A stretch of 64,000 nucleotides of DNA, taken from the NCBI RefSeq assembly GCF_027579695.1, contig NC_083590.1, positions 16,193,656 through 16,257,655 of the forward strand. Reading direction: 5' to 3'. A program made the position numbers and the translations under genes. The notes below the pieces were generated by a model, which saw nothing but the letters and a program-made list of their open reading frames with translations, made no database searches and was not told the origin of the DNA. Below, in pieces: positions 33,327 to 45,180 of this stretch. Origin of the DNA: Neoarius graeffei (lineage: Eukaryota; Chordata; Actinopteri; Siluriformes; Ariidae). Positions within the stretch are counted from its first letter, which is position 1; every line of letters starts with the position of its first letter.

Positions 33327-34256
33327 GAAGTTGAAAAAAATAATAACTTTGAAGCTCGACATTCCACACTATCCCTAAAAATTTCATGCAACCAGAAAGA
33401 AAAGTTAAAAATAATAATGTGTAACCGGGTCAAGATATTGGCATGTTTCTATACATAATGTCCTGTGCTAGTCTTAATGGTTGATGTCTCCTTTAAGAGA
33501 CGTAGAACTACAATGATGTAATTTTGTAGTAAGGAGAGATAAGTTATAGGAGTGGACAGAGACAAACGAAGCCGCGAAACCTGACCAAGACACCGCTGTT
33601 GGAATGGAGGCAGATGCACTCTAATTTTCCTTCTAAGTCGACGTATTTGCCTAAAGAAATGGTGCAGTAGTGTGTTTTATGTCTTTAATGATGACAGAAG
33701 CGTAAATCAGAATTTTCTTTCGAAGGATGTGTATGGATGGCGAATGATTTACCAACATGTGCTCAATTAACTAGCCGAGTGTACATGCAGTCAGGGTAAA
33801 GCTCATTTGCAGTTTTTGTTTTCATATGCCTACTGGCTATTAACTTGTCATACCCACACTCAGTTTTTGACATGTATTTGTCATTGTAATAGCGTGTCTT
33901 TATTTTTTTTAGACTAAAGTATTGAGGTGTAGAGAACGTGCATGCCATGCAATAGCCTGTGCAGTATTACTCTCAGTGGTGAACATGAGATTACAACTAG
34001 ACAAGGGAAAGGTGGGATTGTATGTGGTGTATTAATATGGTCTTTGTGATTTGTTTGTTATTTTAGTATCACCACTACCGTTTTGCGTGTATAATTTAAA
34101 CTCACATGGTATTATTATTATTTTTGTTTTTGAAATCTTAACTGCTTTTGGCAGGGAACTCGCCGGAGTATAGATTTTGTTTTTTGGGTTTTTTTTGGTC
34201 TTTTCGATGTTAACCTCCTGCACTTGTTTTGGATGGTGTTCTGATTTTCATTTTGT
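33327..34256. repeat. Noncoding duplicated segment (pairs with 52573-53455)
   Basis: This AT-rich sequence recurs almost unchanged at 52573-53455 and also contains the TTGTTTTGGATGG site (about 34225) that is the empty site for the hAT-like element at 53461-54412. No coding frame is supported. Confidence 0.7.
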
Positions 34257-34922
34257 ATCAGTGTTGGTAACTTGCCAGCGCCCCATAACGATCCCACAAT
34301 TCCTTGCGCGCTCCACCCGGATGTGACGTAAAGTGCTTTAACTGTATCGAGAGCGCCTCGATTCACCCTCTCATGTTCTGACTACTGGAATGGTCGGAAG
34401 GACTGTAGGCACGCTCGCTACAGTGTTTAGACTAACCGCTATTGTCTGAGAACAGCCTGTTCAAATTAGTTTCGGCCGAACTTTTGAACGACCCGCTAGG
34501 TTTCAGTGATCTAGTGGTTTTGATTCTAAACCTTTGCAAAGTTTAACTACAGTTAAGTAGTTTTCCACGCTAAGAGGCATTTGCAGACAGCTTCGCTCCT
34601 CTCAGCCTTTTTCTCGTCGACGCATCACCGGAGGTTTCTCCCGAAGCACCGTGGACCAGCTAGGCCTCCATCTCCCTGCTTCGTTTAGCCGCGGTTGGAC
34701 GCAACTCGCCGCTAACCTCCTCTCCTCGGACCCTCATCGCGGACATCGGAGAACGAACTTCCATCGCATTGAGTAGGCACTTAATAATAATAATAATAAT
34801 AATACATTTTATTTATATTGCCCTTTACATCCAAAGATCTCAAAGGGCTACAGGTTAAAAAGAGAAATTAGAATCTAAGAAGAGAAACTACTAAAAAGAG
34901 AAACTACTAAAAAGAGAAGCTA

Positions 34923-36616
34923 CTAAAAAGTGAGACTAAAAGTTTTATTAAAAAGAAATGTCTTTAAATGTCTTTTAAAACAGTCAGTGGACTGTGGTGC
35001 CCTCAGGGTGTCAGGGAGGGCATTCCACAGCCTAGGTGCAGCAGTGCAGAAGGCCCTGTCTCCCATTGTCCTCAGCCTGGTTCTAGGGATCTGGAGAGAG
35101 TTTGAGTGAGTGGAGCGGAGGGAGCGTGGTGCGCTATGTGGGAGAAGAAGTTCTTTGAGGTGGGGGGGGCATGTCCATGGATACATTGGTGTGTGAGGAG
35201 GGAAACTTTGTATTGGATGCGGGCAGAGACAGGAAGCCAATGAAGTGAATGGAGGATAGGGGTGATGTGCTCGTATTTGCGCACTCTCATCAGGATCCTG
35301 GCTGCAGAGTTTTGGATGTATTGCAACCTCTGCAGGCTCTTGCTAGGGATCCCAATGAGAAGTGCATTACAGTAGTCCAGTCTGGAAGAGATAAAGGCAT
35401 GAACTAGCTTTTCAGCATCTGAGAAGGAGAGAATGGGGCGGAGTTTGGAGATATTTCTGAGGTGGTAGAAGGAGGTCTTACAGAGGTGGTTTATGTGGGA
35501 TTCAAAGGTAAGTTGGGGGTCCATTTTCACACCAAGATTGGTGACTACAGATGAGAGGGGAATGTTGGAGCCAGAGAAGTCAATGCTGAGTATAGGTGAT
35601 GATTGAATCTGGTGAGGAGTGCCAACCAGGATGGCTTCAGTTTTGGCGCTATTGAGTTGGAGAAAATTTTGCCCCATCCATGCCTTAATCTCCTCCAGAC
35701 AGATGGTGAGTTGGGACGGGGCTAGTTGTGATGAGGAGGGTGGAGTTGCATGTTTGACATCGACATAGAGCTGTATGTCATCAGCGTAGCAGTGGAATGA
35801 AAAACCATGATGACTGATGACCTGACCAAGGGGAATAAGGTAAAGAATGAAGAGAATAGGGCCCAGGACTGACCCTTGGGGAACACCACAGGTGACTGTG
35901 TGAGGGTTTGAGGTGGAGTGGCCCATGGAGATGTACTCTGTCCGGTTAGTGAGGTATGACTGAAACCAACTGAGCACAGTGCCAGAGATTCCGATGGTAA
36001 GGTTGAGTCTGTTTAGTAGGATGTTGTGATCAACTGTGTCAAATGTGGCGGATAGGTCCAGGAGGACGAGGAGAGATGGAGAACCAACGTCAGATGACAT
36101 CAGGAGATCATTTGTGACTCTTACAAGGGCAGTTTCTGTGCTGTGGGCGGAGCGAAAGCCGGATTGGAATTTTTCGTAGAGGTTGTTAAGTTTTAGATGG
36201 TTTTGAAGATAGGTGGCCACTGCTTTCTCAAGCACTTTAGATATGAAGGGGAGATTGGAAATAGGCCTATAATTTGAAAGGACCTCTGGGTCAAGAGTGG
36301 GCTTTTTAAGGAGTGGTTTGATAATGGCTCTTTTTAAAGCGGAAGGGACGAAACCAGCTTGGAGAGAGTGATTGATAACAGAAGTAATCAGTGGCATGAG
36401 GGCAGTGCTATGGGTTTTTACCAGGGAGGATGGGAGAGGGTCCAGAGCACAGGTGGAGGGTTTCATCTTCATGATGATGTGCTGCACTTCTTCTGACGTG
36501 ACCAGGGGAAAGCAATGGAGGGGTTGGGTAATGGCACATATTAGGGGTGTAGTATCTGTAAAGGGACCAGGAAGGGAAGAACGGATGCGTGCAATTTTGG
36601 AGGTGAAAAAGTCCAT
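34923..36616 (-). pseudogene. L2 reverse transcriptase
   Basis: The long frame 36616-35072 covers the RT: LSNYRPISNLPFISKVLEKA, FQSGFRSAHSTETALVRVTN, LLDLSATFDTVDH, CGVPQGSVLGPILFILYLIP and the catalytic HCYADDIQLY. The C-terminal part continues in another frame (35240-34923) with TRLRTMGDRAFCTAAPRLWN and LPDTLRAPQSTDCFKRHLKT, the characteristic L2 ending. So one frameshift lies near 35090-35240 and another separates RT from endonuclease near 36600. Otherwise it is well preserved, indicating a fairly recent L2. Confidence 0.85.
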
Positions 36617-37824
36617 GAGGAGATTGCACTGTTCTTCTGTTGCACCGGTAGATGGTGAAGATTTAGGCTTGAGAAGGTGGTTGTGGAGAATAGCTGTTTT
36701 GAGTTTCCAGGGCTATTTCTGATGACATCGGAGTAAAAAAATGACCTTGCCTCTTTGAGAGAAGTTGAATATTGCTGTTTGTGCTTCCGATATTCCTGCT
36801 TGTGTACAGTGAGGCCAGAGGCCTTGCAGCACCGCTCAAGGACGCGCCCTGCTGCCTTCATTTTCCGAAGCTCGTCCGTAAACCAAGGAGCTGAGCATGA
36901 GAAGGTAACTGTTCTGGTTTTGACGGGGGCATGCTGGTCCAGCAGGTTGCTCAGGTGGCTGTTATAGTAGTCAACTGCTTCGTCAACGAATGAAAAATGT
37001 GAGGAGAGGTGCTGAAAGTCTGCTGCCAAGTGTTCGTGATTAATGTTTTTGAGGTTTCTGAAGCGGATATTTCGTTTGGGATTTAAAAAACCAGATGAGG
37101 ACTGCAAATCCAAAGAAATAACTTTGTGATCAGAGATGCCTAGGTCATACACCTGCAGATTGTCGAGAGGGGCAGAGTTTGTGATGACCAGGTCCAAGGT
37201 GTGCCCCCTGCTGTGCGTGGGGACATCAACGAGTTGCTTTAAATTGAAGCAGTCCAGTAATTGCAGAAATTCAGCAGCAAAACGACAGGAGGGAGTGTCA
37301 ACATGAATGTTCATGTCACCAAGGATGACAACATCAGCAGCAGAGGTGCAAAAAGTAGTGAGGAGACTGGACATCTCGGGGATGAAGGAGGGGTTAGGTT
37401 TGGGTGGTCTGTAGACAAGGAGGAACAGCACAGGGGAAGGGGGCTTACATTTAAAAGCAAGACATTCAAATGAGGTAAGTACAGGTAGTGGTTGTAGGGA
37501 TAACTCCAGATCACTGCGATGGAAGACTGACAGGCCACCACCGCGCCCTGAGCTACGGGCTTTCTGGAGGTAGCTATATCCCAAGGGACAGCTCTCATTT
37601 AAAATGAAAAAATTGTCAGGTTGGTGCCAGGTCTCAGTAATGCACATCAAATCAAGACAATTTTCCAGTATGTGGTCGTAGATGAGGCAAGATTTGTTTG
37701 TTATTGATTGGGCATTTAAAAGTTCAATTTTAATGCTAGATGGGACAGCAAGTCTTTGTAGTGGCCGTAGTAGACTGAAATCCACTCCACATTTTTGATC
37801 TGTGTCCCGGAGAGGTGTTGCCAT
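36541..37824 (-). pseudogene. L2 APE-type endonuclease domain
   Basis: The frame contains CITETWHQPDNFF (metal-binding E), GGGLSVFHRSDLEL, LLVYRPPKPNPSFI, ILGDMNIHVDTPS (the GDxN site) and LGISDHKVISLDL (the SDH site), all in the order of L2/CR1 endonucleases. It nicks the target DNA. The frame leaves the RT frame near 36600, where the sequence ends in LHASVLPFLVPLQILHP. Upstream of 37824 lies the noncoding or ORF1 part of the L2. Confidence 0.85.
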
Positions 37825-38759
37825 GGCAACGCCTACACTACTTGTCCAGTAGGAGAGAGCGTTCTGATGACGTGTCTGAGGAGCGACAGTTCACGTGGCT
37901 GACCAGAGAGCCGGGACAGCAGAGTTTGTCTGTGAGTAGAGGAACTTTCTACGGGAACTTCTGTGGATATAACGCGGGCGGCGAAGAAGACCAAGTTCTT
38001 TTATCACAGATAAGCATGATGGAGTAGAAAAACTTCTGAGATTCACCAACTGCTCGAAGGAATAACTCAGCATAGTAGCAACGGCGGCGTGGCAGACGGT
38101 GCACTGCAAGTTGTTTTTAGCCGCCTAGCTAACCGAAAGGCTACACAGTCCTCCGGCTATGTGGCGGCGATGGCAATGGGTTACAAGTCTTGCCAGATGC
38201 ACTTCTCACGGGCAGGGGCGAGCAAAGGCCTGAAACCCAGGCCAGGACCAGAGAGGAGACATTCCAGCCGCCACGGCGACGCAGATCCCAGGAGTCCCTT
38301 CACGATGTTGTGCAAGCAGCAGCAGGTAACTTGACGTTAACGTTGAGCAGCCAGGACTCAATAACAGCAACCTCACTATCCAACAGGTCCGACTGGTCAG
38401 TAACACGAACAGTAAAAATGTATTTAACAGACTCAACGTTAGTATGTTCTGTTAAACTATAAGCGCATGAAGCCGTTTAACTCAGAGATAGGAGAAGCGG
38501 CGAACAGACAGCGCCAGCGTCCTCTCCTCGTTGTTTAGTCTTGGGCAAATTTTAGTAATTTGTAGCTTATTCAGATGGTTGTTAGGGTCATGTTTTAAGC
38601 TTTGAGCTGTTTAGCATACCCGCTCAGACACGGAAGGTTTTTTTTTTATTGTTTGTTTTGGTTCTGTTTTTCTTTGAACTTGTATCTGTATTTTCTTGTA
38701 TTTTCTTTGAACAGGGTATCTTGCATGTTTATGTCTTTCCTTAACTCCATTGCTAGCTT

Positions 38760-39450
38760 CCCTATCTGATTAGCAGCGCAGCGACAAGTTTGTTATTTTA
38801 ATCCCCGAGGCTGGACCGCTACAAGGCCTAGTCCTCTCCATCCAACACCTATTACTCATCCCCTCTCTCTATCTCTCCCTCGCGTTGAGTTCTTTGCCTA
38901 GATAGTCTGTTGGAAATTGTTAAGCACAGTGTTTGGATCCAGCTGTAACGTGGCCAGATTCTCATTAGCAACTCATTGCTAGCTACCTCAGGGTGATACG
39001 CGAGCTGGTAGGCTTGTGTTCTCGACTAGGCCTGCAGGCGCCATATTCCCCGACGCCATTTTGGTACCTCCCTCATTGAGCTACCTGTGATACGTCACCT
39101 AGTTTACGACATCTAGGCATTGACCGCCATTTTGCTTAAGCATTGCTAGAGTGGCTAGTCGTTAGCATCTGCCCACAGATACACGCACACACACACCTAC
39201 ACACACATCGGCTTTCCCTAGACACGCACACACACACACACGCACACACAAGGGATTCTCTTTTCCTATCTCTCTCTTTCTCTCTCTCTCCCCCTCTCTC
39301 CTGCCCCAAACCTATGGCCCAGGTGTAATTGTTCCATTGTTGTGCCTTGTTATTACCTTTGCCCGACATTGAATGTATTTTGTGAGATTCTTATTAGTGA
39401 GTAGTAGACAAATAAAAGCTAATCAAATTTAATTACATTTTACTTGTTCC
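38760..39450. other. 3' part of LTR-bounded insertion with (CA)n
   Basis: Low-complexity CA-rich tracts at about 39180-39250 and a CT-rich tract at 39264-39300 lie here. The minus frame crossing them (39136-39369) is a by-product of the repeats. The region carries CTAGC/GGCCTGCAGGC words similar in style to the LTR-like repeat at 3468-5034. Confidence 0.4.
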
Positions 39451-39691
39451 TGTTGTTTATTCACAAGGTCAACTATTTAGAACTCCTTTTTCCTTCAAAT
39501 TTAGCTTTTGTATACAACTGGGTTTCCCATCTAATGCAGAGCTACCATTAATCTTGAATGTAACCATCCACGGTGAATATTAAGATTAATAATTTAAAAT
39601 TTTGAGACTGAGCTTTAATTATAAATTGATTAATTCAATTATCAATTACATAATTTATAATTTAATTAATCCCAATTCCACCTACAATCAG

Positions 39692-40342
39692 CAATGTTAT
39701 TGGTATGGTGAGAATTGTTTTCAGTACTACATAGTGCGCAAGAATAGAGGTAAACTTTATTTCATTTGGTCCTAAGACTACTCTAAGAAGTAGAGAGCAC
39801 CACTGTATAATCTTTTCAGTTCATTCAATTTTGTATCATAAATCTAAAAAGCCTTGTATAAAATCTATCAGATAAAACCCCCAAATTCTATTTGTTGGTT
39901 TGTTGTGTTTATTTTATTCCCCGCCAACAAACCAATGGAACTTTGTAATGTTTTTCTGTTGCACTTGTTTTTACAGTACAATTCGAGCCACGCTGCCTGT
40001 TAAAAGCCTCGATATCTCAGAAACTAATGCAGATACAAGCCTGGAATTTTACACACTATTTATTGGGAATAGTGACTTCATTCAAAAATATGAAGCAAAT
40101 CTGAGATGGTCAGTTGGAAACCTTTTTTTTCCCCTCTGATTATTCATTTTAATTAAAATTCAGACACACTGCAGTCGGATCAAGTCCCGTTTTGTGCTGC
40201 AGCTTCTCACATACGTCCATCTGACCCAAAGACCCTATGACAAATCATCCGTGTGCAGTGAAAAGAAACAATCTTCCTCCTCAGGACATTGATGATGAAC
40301 CTAAAACCTCTGCTTCAGTCTCACTATCAGAGAATGTGTCTT
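39692..40342. repeat. NLR duplication unit (left part), copy at 39.7 kb
   Basis: This stretch recurs at 47836-48512 and 54453-55128. It includes an acceptor-like TTTTTACAG followed by a short frame (IRATLPVKSLDISETNADTS) that is open at 40 kb and 54 kb but has one base missing at 48.16 kb. It ends in the sequence interrupted by the hAT-like gene at 40343. Confidence 0.75.
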
Positions 40343-40392
40343 CATTATCGAAGCACGCGGTGCGAGGAGTTTGCCATCATCAACATGAAAAC

Positions 40393-40663
40393 ATGGCGCA
40401 AGTCGAGTGGAAGTCCGATGTCACGAAAATTGATAAGGGGGTGAAAAATCCATGGCGATGGGCCTGGTTAGAGAAAATAATCGATAAAACACAACTTCGT
40501 ACTGTGATTGAGAAAGTAAACAAGCCAGGATTTGCCCTTTGCAAGATTTGTCGGAAGGAAATTAACTATGGGAAGCGTGGGTCAGTCGCTCTCGATGATC
40601 ATGTGTCCGGAGCCAAACACAAACAACTTGTCCACATCCAGAAAACCAACTATGCTTTACCAG
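40393..40663 (+). CDS. hAT-like gene exon 1 (BED-type zinc finger)
   Basis: Start ATG at 40393 (MAQVEWKSDVTKIDKGVKNP). The finger is FALCKICRKEINYGKRGSVA followed by DDHVSGAKHKQLV: C-x2-C, then H-x5-H, a BED-like arrangement. The exon ends CCAG|GTACGT at 40663, leaving one base (G) that joins GT of exon 2 to give Gly. The frame extends upstream into NLR-unit sequence, but I take the first methionine inside the insert because the insert starts at 40343. A similar but distinct finger exon is at 46314-46592 and 53753-54031. It likely binds element DNA. Confidence 0.7.
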
Positions 40664-42179
40664 GTACGTATTTAATATTATCGTGATTATTTAGAAAATT
40701 AAATATATTTTGTTGCAATTCCTACTCGTATTTTTCGTATTATGTGTCATGAAATCCAAAAGCAATTTTTTTCTCTTAGGTTATAAAATTAATATCAGTA
40801 ATTAAAAATGTAAACGTACAAGTCTGTAACGATGTATAATTTGAGAATTACCTAGATTTTAGGAATATATGCAACCTACTAATTTAATTGCAGTGACATA
40901 TTGAACCTTGATCTTGTAAGTATTTTTACGTGTGTGGATCTGAATTCCTAATCCATTTATCACATGCCACTGGCCTATTTCTAACTCGCCTAATTTTATA
41001 ATAATGAGGGATATTTGTATTGGAAATGTGTGAACTTGGTATGTTGGTGATCGGTGGACATGGTGATGGGACTGTATTTTATTTTTAAGAAGGGCCAATG
41101 TCAGTGATTACAAAGTTTGTCTATTGATTAAATATACATTTATTTAAATTTTTTAGTTGATCATGAACTTCCACTCTGAAAAAATATACGGAGCTTTTTC
41201 TACCTTCCCCAATTGTGTTCAACGTTCTGTAATTTAAATTTGTTGACATCCGCAATGACCGATTATCTGTTTATCGTGATATCACGGCTTCATATTAAAA
41301 ATAAAAATATTTCCCAATTGTAAACAAAATTGCAAAACCAGATTGCACTGGGTGATGATCAATATTCAAATGATTTTTTATTCAAACTCTTAATTCTGAC
41401 ATTGGCCCTTACCGGTACTTACATTTGGTGATGGTTGTGCTTTTTCTCATTATAATTTAATATATTTCAGTTTTACTTACAATAACAATGTCTTTCATCT
41501 GATAATGTAACAGATTTTTTTTCTTTAATACAATGAAAATATTTTCCCATATCGACACTCATTTATGATGAAATAGTGTGTGTAGTAAACAGTAATTTAA
41601 ATCTGTCATATATGTATATAATTTGATGCCAAAAAGTAGTTATAAAAATAACTTTCAATTTAGTATTGTAATAAACCTTATTTGGGATGGGTGTATTTAA
41701 TATACTGGTATCATTTATTTATTAATAATTTTGTTCACAATGGTTACACCCTTGCCATCCATTCAAAATAGATCTTTATATGATAATGTTTCCAGTTTTT
41801 GTAAATATTTATTAGATACTCTTTTTTTTTTTTTACAATTCTCTTGTTGCGAAAAATGTTACTTTTTCTATATATCTTCATTGTATTTCAGATAAATACA
41901 CATAATCCACAAAGTACAATATTAGAGCAGTATTATATGAATACTTGTTCCAAACCTCAAGTCGTGTTATTATGTTTGCATATTAAAGTCCTTGTAAAAA
42001 ATACATTTGTCCACCCAAAGTGACAAATAATGTATGTCCTCAAATTATTATCATCAATAGAGAACATCGCTGTTTTGTATGTATGTTATGTAATACAAAA
42101 TATATGTGTTTGTTGTTTACTTAGTTTCCAGCCAATTCATTGCTTGCTGTCGACTAATTTTTTTTTTTTTATTTCCAAG

Positions 42180-43288
42180 GTCAGCAAAAGATGTTTGATA
42201 TCTTCAAACGACAGAATCCTTTGGGACAGGACAACAGCAGTAAGGAAGCGCAACCTGAACCATCTATCGAAGCACTGACACCAGTTAGGGATCGAGTACA
42301 CAATGCTGAAGCTATGATGCTGTCCTTTGCAGCTGAGAATTCCATGTCATTTTCCCAAGTGCCAAAGCTGATATCCCTTGCCAAGGCTTTATTTTCTGAC
42401 AAGTCGGCCCTGGACCAGTTGGCTATGGACAGGACTTCGGCCTCGTACAGGATGACTCATGGTCTAGCCCTCACGTACAAGGAATCTCTTCTCAAGGATT
42501 TGAGAACCTACAAGTTTTCCTTAAATATAGATGAAGCAACCAGCTCAAATAATAAGCGTGTTCTGGCAGTACTTGTAAGCTACTTTTCAGATAAAGATCA
42601 GAAGGTTGTGGTTCACCATTTGGACTCTATTTCAGTAGTGAAAGTTGACAGTCAGATGCTGTTTGAAGCTGTTGACATGTTGTTCACCTCCCACAACATT
42701 CCTTGAACAAATTTGATGTCGGTGTTGATGGACTCTTGTGCCGTTATGAGAGGGTCCAAGAAGGGATTAGAGAAACTCCTCAAGAAGAAAGCTCATATTC
42801 TTGACATCGATGGAGACGCGTGTCACCACGCCCACAACGCAGCTAAGAGATTCTGCCAGCCATTCGACTACCACGTTGAGGGACTCATGAGTGACCTTCA
42901 TTCTGACTTCAAATGGTCCGTTGATCATAGAGAAGCATTACAGATGATCTGCTCGATTCTGGGGAATGTCAAGTATACTGTTCCGGAGCGGTACATCCCC
43001 CACAGATGGCTGTCTGTGTATGATGTTTGTGTGGACACTATGCGGCTTCTCGATGCATACACACTCTTCTTCTTCCCTTTCTTGCCTAAAACGGAGACGG
43101 TCAACTACAGGGAGATTGCAGATGACATCTACCAGAAGCATGGAGTGAGCGGCGAGAACAAGACTGCAGTGGAGGCCCTGCTCCAGCCAATTTTGAAGAA
43201 GAACATGACAGCCGAGGGGCGAGAGCGGAAGGAGCGCATCCTGGAGAAGTTGTTCTACCGCAGGACCAAGACGTGTCTCATCATGCAG
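42180..43288 (+). pseudogene. hAT-like gene exon 2 (catalytic core) with one in-frame stop
   Basis: Acceptor TTTCCAAG at 42179, donor CAG|GTAGGT at 43288. Motifs of the hAT RNase H-like core are in order: FSLNIDEATSSNNKRVLAVL (first Asp), then VLMDSCAVMRGSKKGLEKLL (second Asp), then DGDACHHAHNAAKRF (the C/H motif of the hAT insertion domain), and RWLSVYDVC. A TGA at 42704-42706 interrupts the frame between HNIP and TNLMSV; the frame is the same on both sides, so a single base change of a TGG codon would explain it. No other disruption is present in 1.1 kb. Confidence 0.7.
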
Positions 43289-43540
43289 GTAGGTTAAATG
43301 GTTGTTTGCAGACTTTGTGACTCGTGTATGTTTATGAATTATTATTGTGGATATATATCTAAGTTCAATTTCATTAACCATATGGATATCTCATTATTGC
43401 ATACAAGTTTCTCTATGCCTAAGCCCTTAAAATACAATATTTAATTTGTAACCCAACTTTTATTGATCTTACAATTACAACTTAAATAATATGAAGCTAG
43501 TTGGTAGTACTTTGTTGCATTTTAATATCTTTATTTGCAG

Positions 43541-44440
43541 TTGTACATAGCAGTCCTGGGGCAGCTGAAGAGGTACGTGGTGATGTTCCAGGCGAAGGAC
43601 ACCATGGTTGACAAGCTGCACGATGAACAGGTCCAGCTGGCCACCAGGTTCCTGTCCAACTTCATCAAACCAGAGGCTCTGAAGGGACTGACGCCAAAGA
43701 AGCTTGTGAACTTCATTGTCTCTGATCCAGTCAACCACTTGCCATTGAGTGACATGTTTGTTGGCCGGAAGACAAGGGGACTTCTATCAAGGTATGGCAA
43801 GGACAAGACTGTGTTACAGTTCTTGGAGACGGCCAAGGAGGCCTTTGTCAGCTGCAGCACTGCCATCCTCACCAAGATGCCCATCAACAACCCTGTTCTC
43901 AAGGTCATGTCAGCCCTGGACCCTGTTGTGAGACAGCACAGCACCACCCAACACCACCTCAACCAACTCCCGTCCCTCGTCACCAACATCACATGTGAGG
44001 AAGACTTGGACGACTTCGACATGGAAGTAAGGGCCTACACAGTTGATGAAAACCTGCCTGGACCACTAGCCTGTGGTGATGAAAAGTTGGACCTGTGGTG
44101 GGCCAGGGTTCACAACACTGGACGTTACCCCCTCTTGACCTCTGTTGTTAAGGGCGTTATTTCATGCTTTCATGGCCCAATGGTTGAAGGCAGTTTCAGC
44201 ATTATGGGCGACGTCCTTGACGACTCCTCAGCAAACATGCGGATGGAGTGCAATTCAAACTGTTAAATACGAGTTGATGGCGAGAGGCCAGACATCTGTG
44301 GAAATGTTTTACAACAAGGACCCCAAACATGCTAAGGTCAACCCCTTGTTGTGTCTCAATCTGCAGAGGGCATACAGACGGAGCCAGGAGTGTAAAGAAG
44401 CCAGACACATGCTCACATGCCTGAATGTGAACGACCTCAC
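43541..44440 (+). pseudogene. hAT-like gene exon 3 (C-terminal dimerisation part), frameshifted
   Basis: Acceptor TTATTTGCAG at 43540; exon 2 ends on a codon boundary and exon 3 continues in frame (LYIAVLGQLKRY). The region has DLWWARVHNTGRYPLLTSVV and FHGPMVEGSFSIMGDVLDD, the layout of the hAT C-terminal dimerisation segment. The frame shifts at about 44245, after SSANMRME, and continues in another frame with AIQTVKYELMARGQTSVEMF and NPLLCLNLQRAYRRS. A small deletion explains it. The protein end is uncertain. Confidence 0.65.
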
Positions 44441-44548
44441 AAAAAAATCGGATTTCACAAAAAAATCGGAATTGAGCATTAAGCCTTGCAGTGTGAACGT
44501 AGCGTTACTGAGGAGCAGGTCATGTGACTCTCAGAGAGATGATCTTAC

Positions 44549-44722
44549 CCCAGTGTCTCCAGTTTACAGTGAGGATTCTCCAGTACAGCACAGAGACGCT
44601 TCACTCCTGAGTCTCCCAGATTATTATTAGTCAGATCCAGTTGTCTCAGGTGTGAGGGGTTTGATCTCAGAGCTGAACTCAGAGCAGCACAGCCTTCATC
44701 TGAGGCACCACAACCACGCAAC
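44549..44722 (-). CDS. NLRC3-like LRR exon
   Basis: A 174-bp open exon with standard acceptor and GTAAGATCATC donor. It starts LRGCGASDEGC: arginine at position 2 and alanine where all other copies have valine (GVSDEGC). The second repeat is [15 protein letters not shown] and the end LETLG. It lies immediately beside the hAT-like gene insertion, which sits in the downstream intron only 46 bp from the donor. About 450 bp upstream on the minus strand is the 195-bp exon 45181-45375, the same pairing as 55168/55806. Confidence 0.8.
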
Positions 44723-45180
44723 CTGCAGAGACACAATGACACACACTTCATCAACAGATTTTCATCTTGGTGTAATAGTGGTTGTGAAGATGATGTCTCT
44801 CATGTTGGACTGTCTCTATTCTCTTCACCAATCACAAGCTATTATTAATAATGACTCAAACGTTACCACTGTTACTGACATGAAGTTTACTCGAGGTGCA
44901 AATGATTCAGCAAAAAGTCAATAATTTAAAGGTTTAAGTGAAGAGTCAGGTTTTGTAGAATTTATCTCTGCTTGACTGGATTTTTAATGCTCACATATTT
45001 AACTGTAAAGACACTTAATTATTTCTTTAAAGTAAAAGTGATTCTGAGGAGAAATGATCATTTCATGACTATTTGTTCTGCAAGTTTTACTTTTACAGAA
45101 AGTTTTAATTGATAACACTGTATACAACTATTAATTGCTGCTTTAGTGAGTTATTGTGACTCTCAGAGAGATGATCTTAC

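Larger units (their letters stand above)
34785..38530 (-). mobile_element. L2-clade LINE, near full length
   Basis: Minus orientation. The 3' end is an (ATT)n tail (34786-34803 as AAT on the plus strand) next to TATATTGCCCTTTACA, the L2-type terminal motif. It contains an endonuclease frame, a reverse-transcriptase frame and a CpG-rich 5' region to about 38530. The 5' boundary is approximate and no TSD was found, as is usual for L2. Confidence 0.8.
34262..39686 (+). mobile_element. LTR-bounded insertion (TGT...ACA) hosting an L2 LINE
   Basis: The ends are TGTTGGTAACTT and CCACCTACA, flanked by ATCAG at 34257-34261 and 39687-39691. Related units at about 47826 and 54444 have the uninterrupted sequence TTTTGTATCAGCA. 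After removal of the L2 (about 34785-38530), roughly 1.7 kb remains without gag/pol, so it is best read as a solo LTR or a nonautonomous LTR element. It contains CpG-rich promoter-like stretches and a late ATAAAA/AATAAAA-type signal near 39411. Confidence 0.6.
40343..44503 (+). mobile_element. Insertion carrying a spliced hAT-like transposase gene
   Basis: The related units read GTGTCTTACTGAGGAGCAGG; here the left part stops after GTGTCTT (40342) and the right part resumes with TTACTGAGG (44504). The 4.16-kb insert therefore has exact edges. No 8-bp duplication is seen (only TT overlaps) and the edges CATTATCGAAGC and GAACGTAGCG are not inverted repeats. The right edge resembles another fish repeat (AATCCGATTTTTTTGTG words), so the original ends may be lost. 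The insert holds a three-exon gene. Confidence 0.7.

Noticed and set aside
33135..33362. Minus frame across the V-SINE
   Set aside because: SINE sequence read in frame; no coding role.
39136..39369. Cysteine/valine-rich minus frame
   Set aside because: Produced by (CA)n and (CT)n tracts. No domain.
39900..40139. Possible exon (SLDISETNADTSLEFYTLFI) with an acceptor-like TTTTTACAG
   Set aside because: The 48-kb copy has a one-base deletion in the middle, there is no donor or family match, and only three recently duplicated copies exist. Kept as part of the repeat unit.
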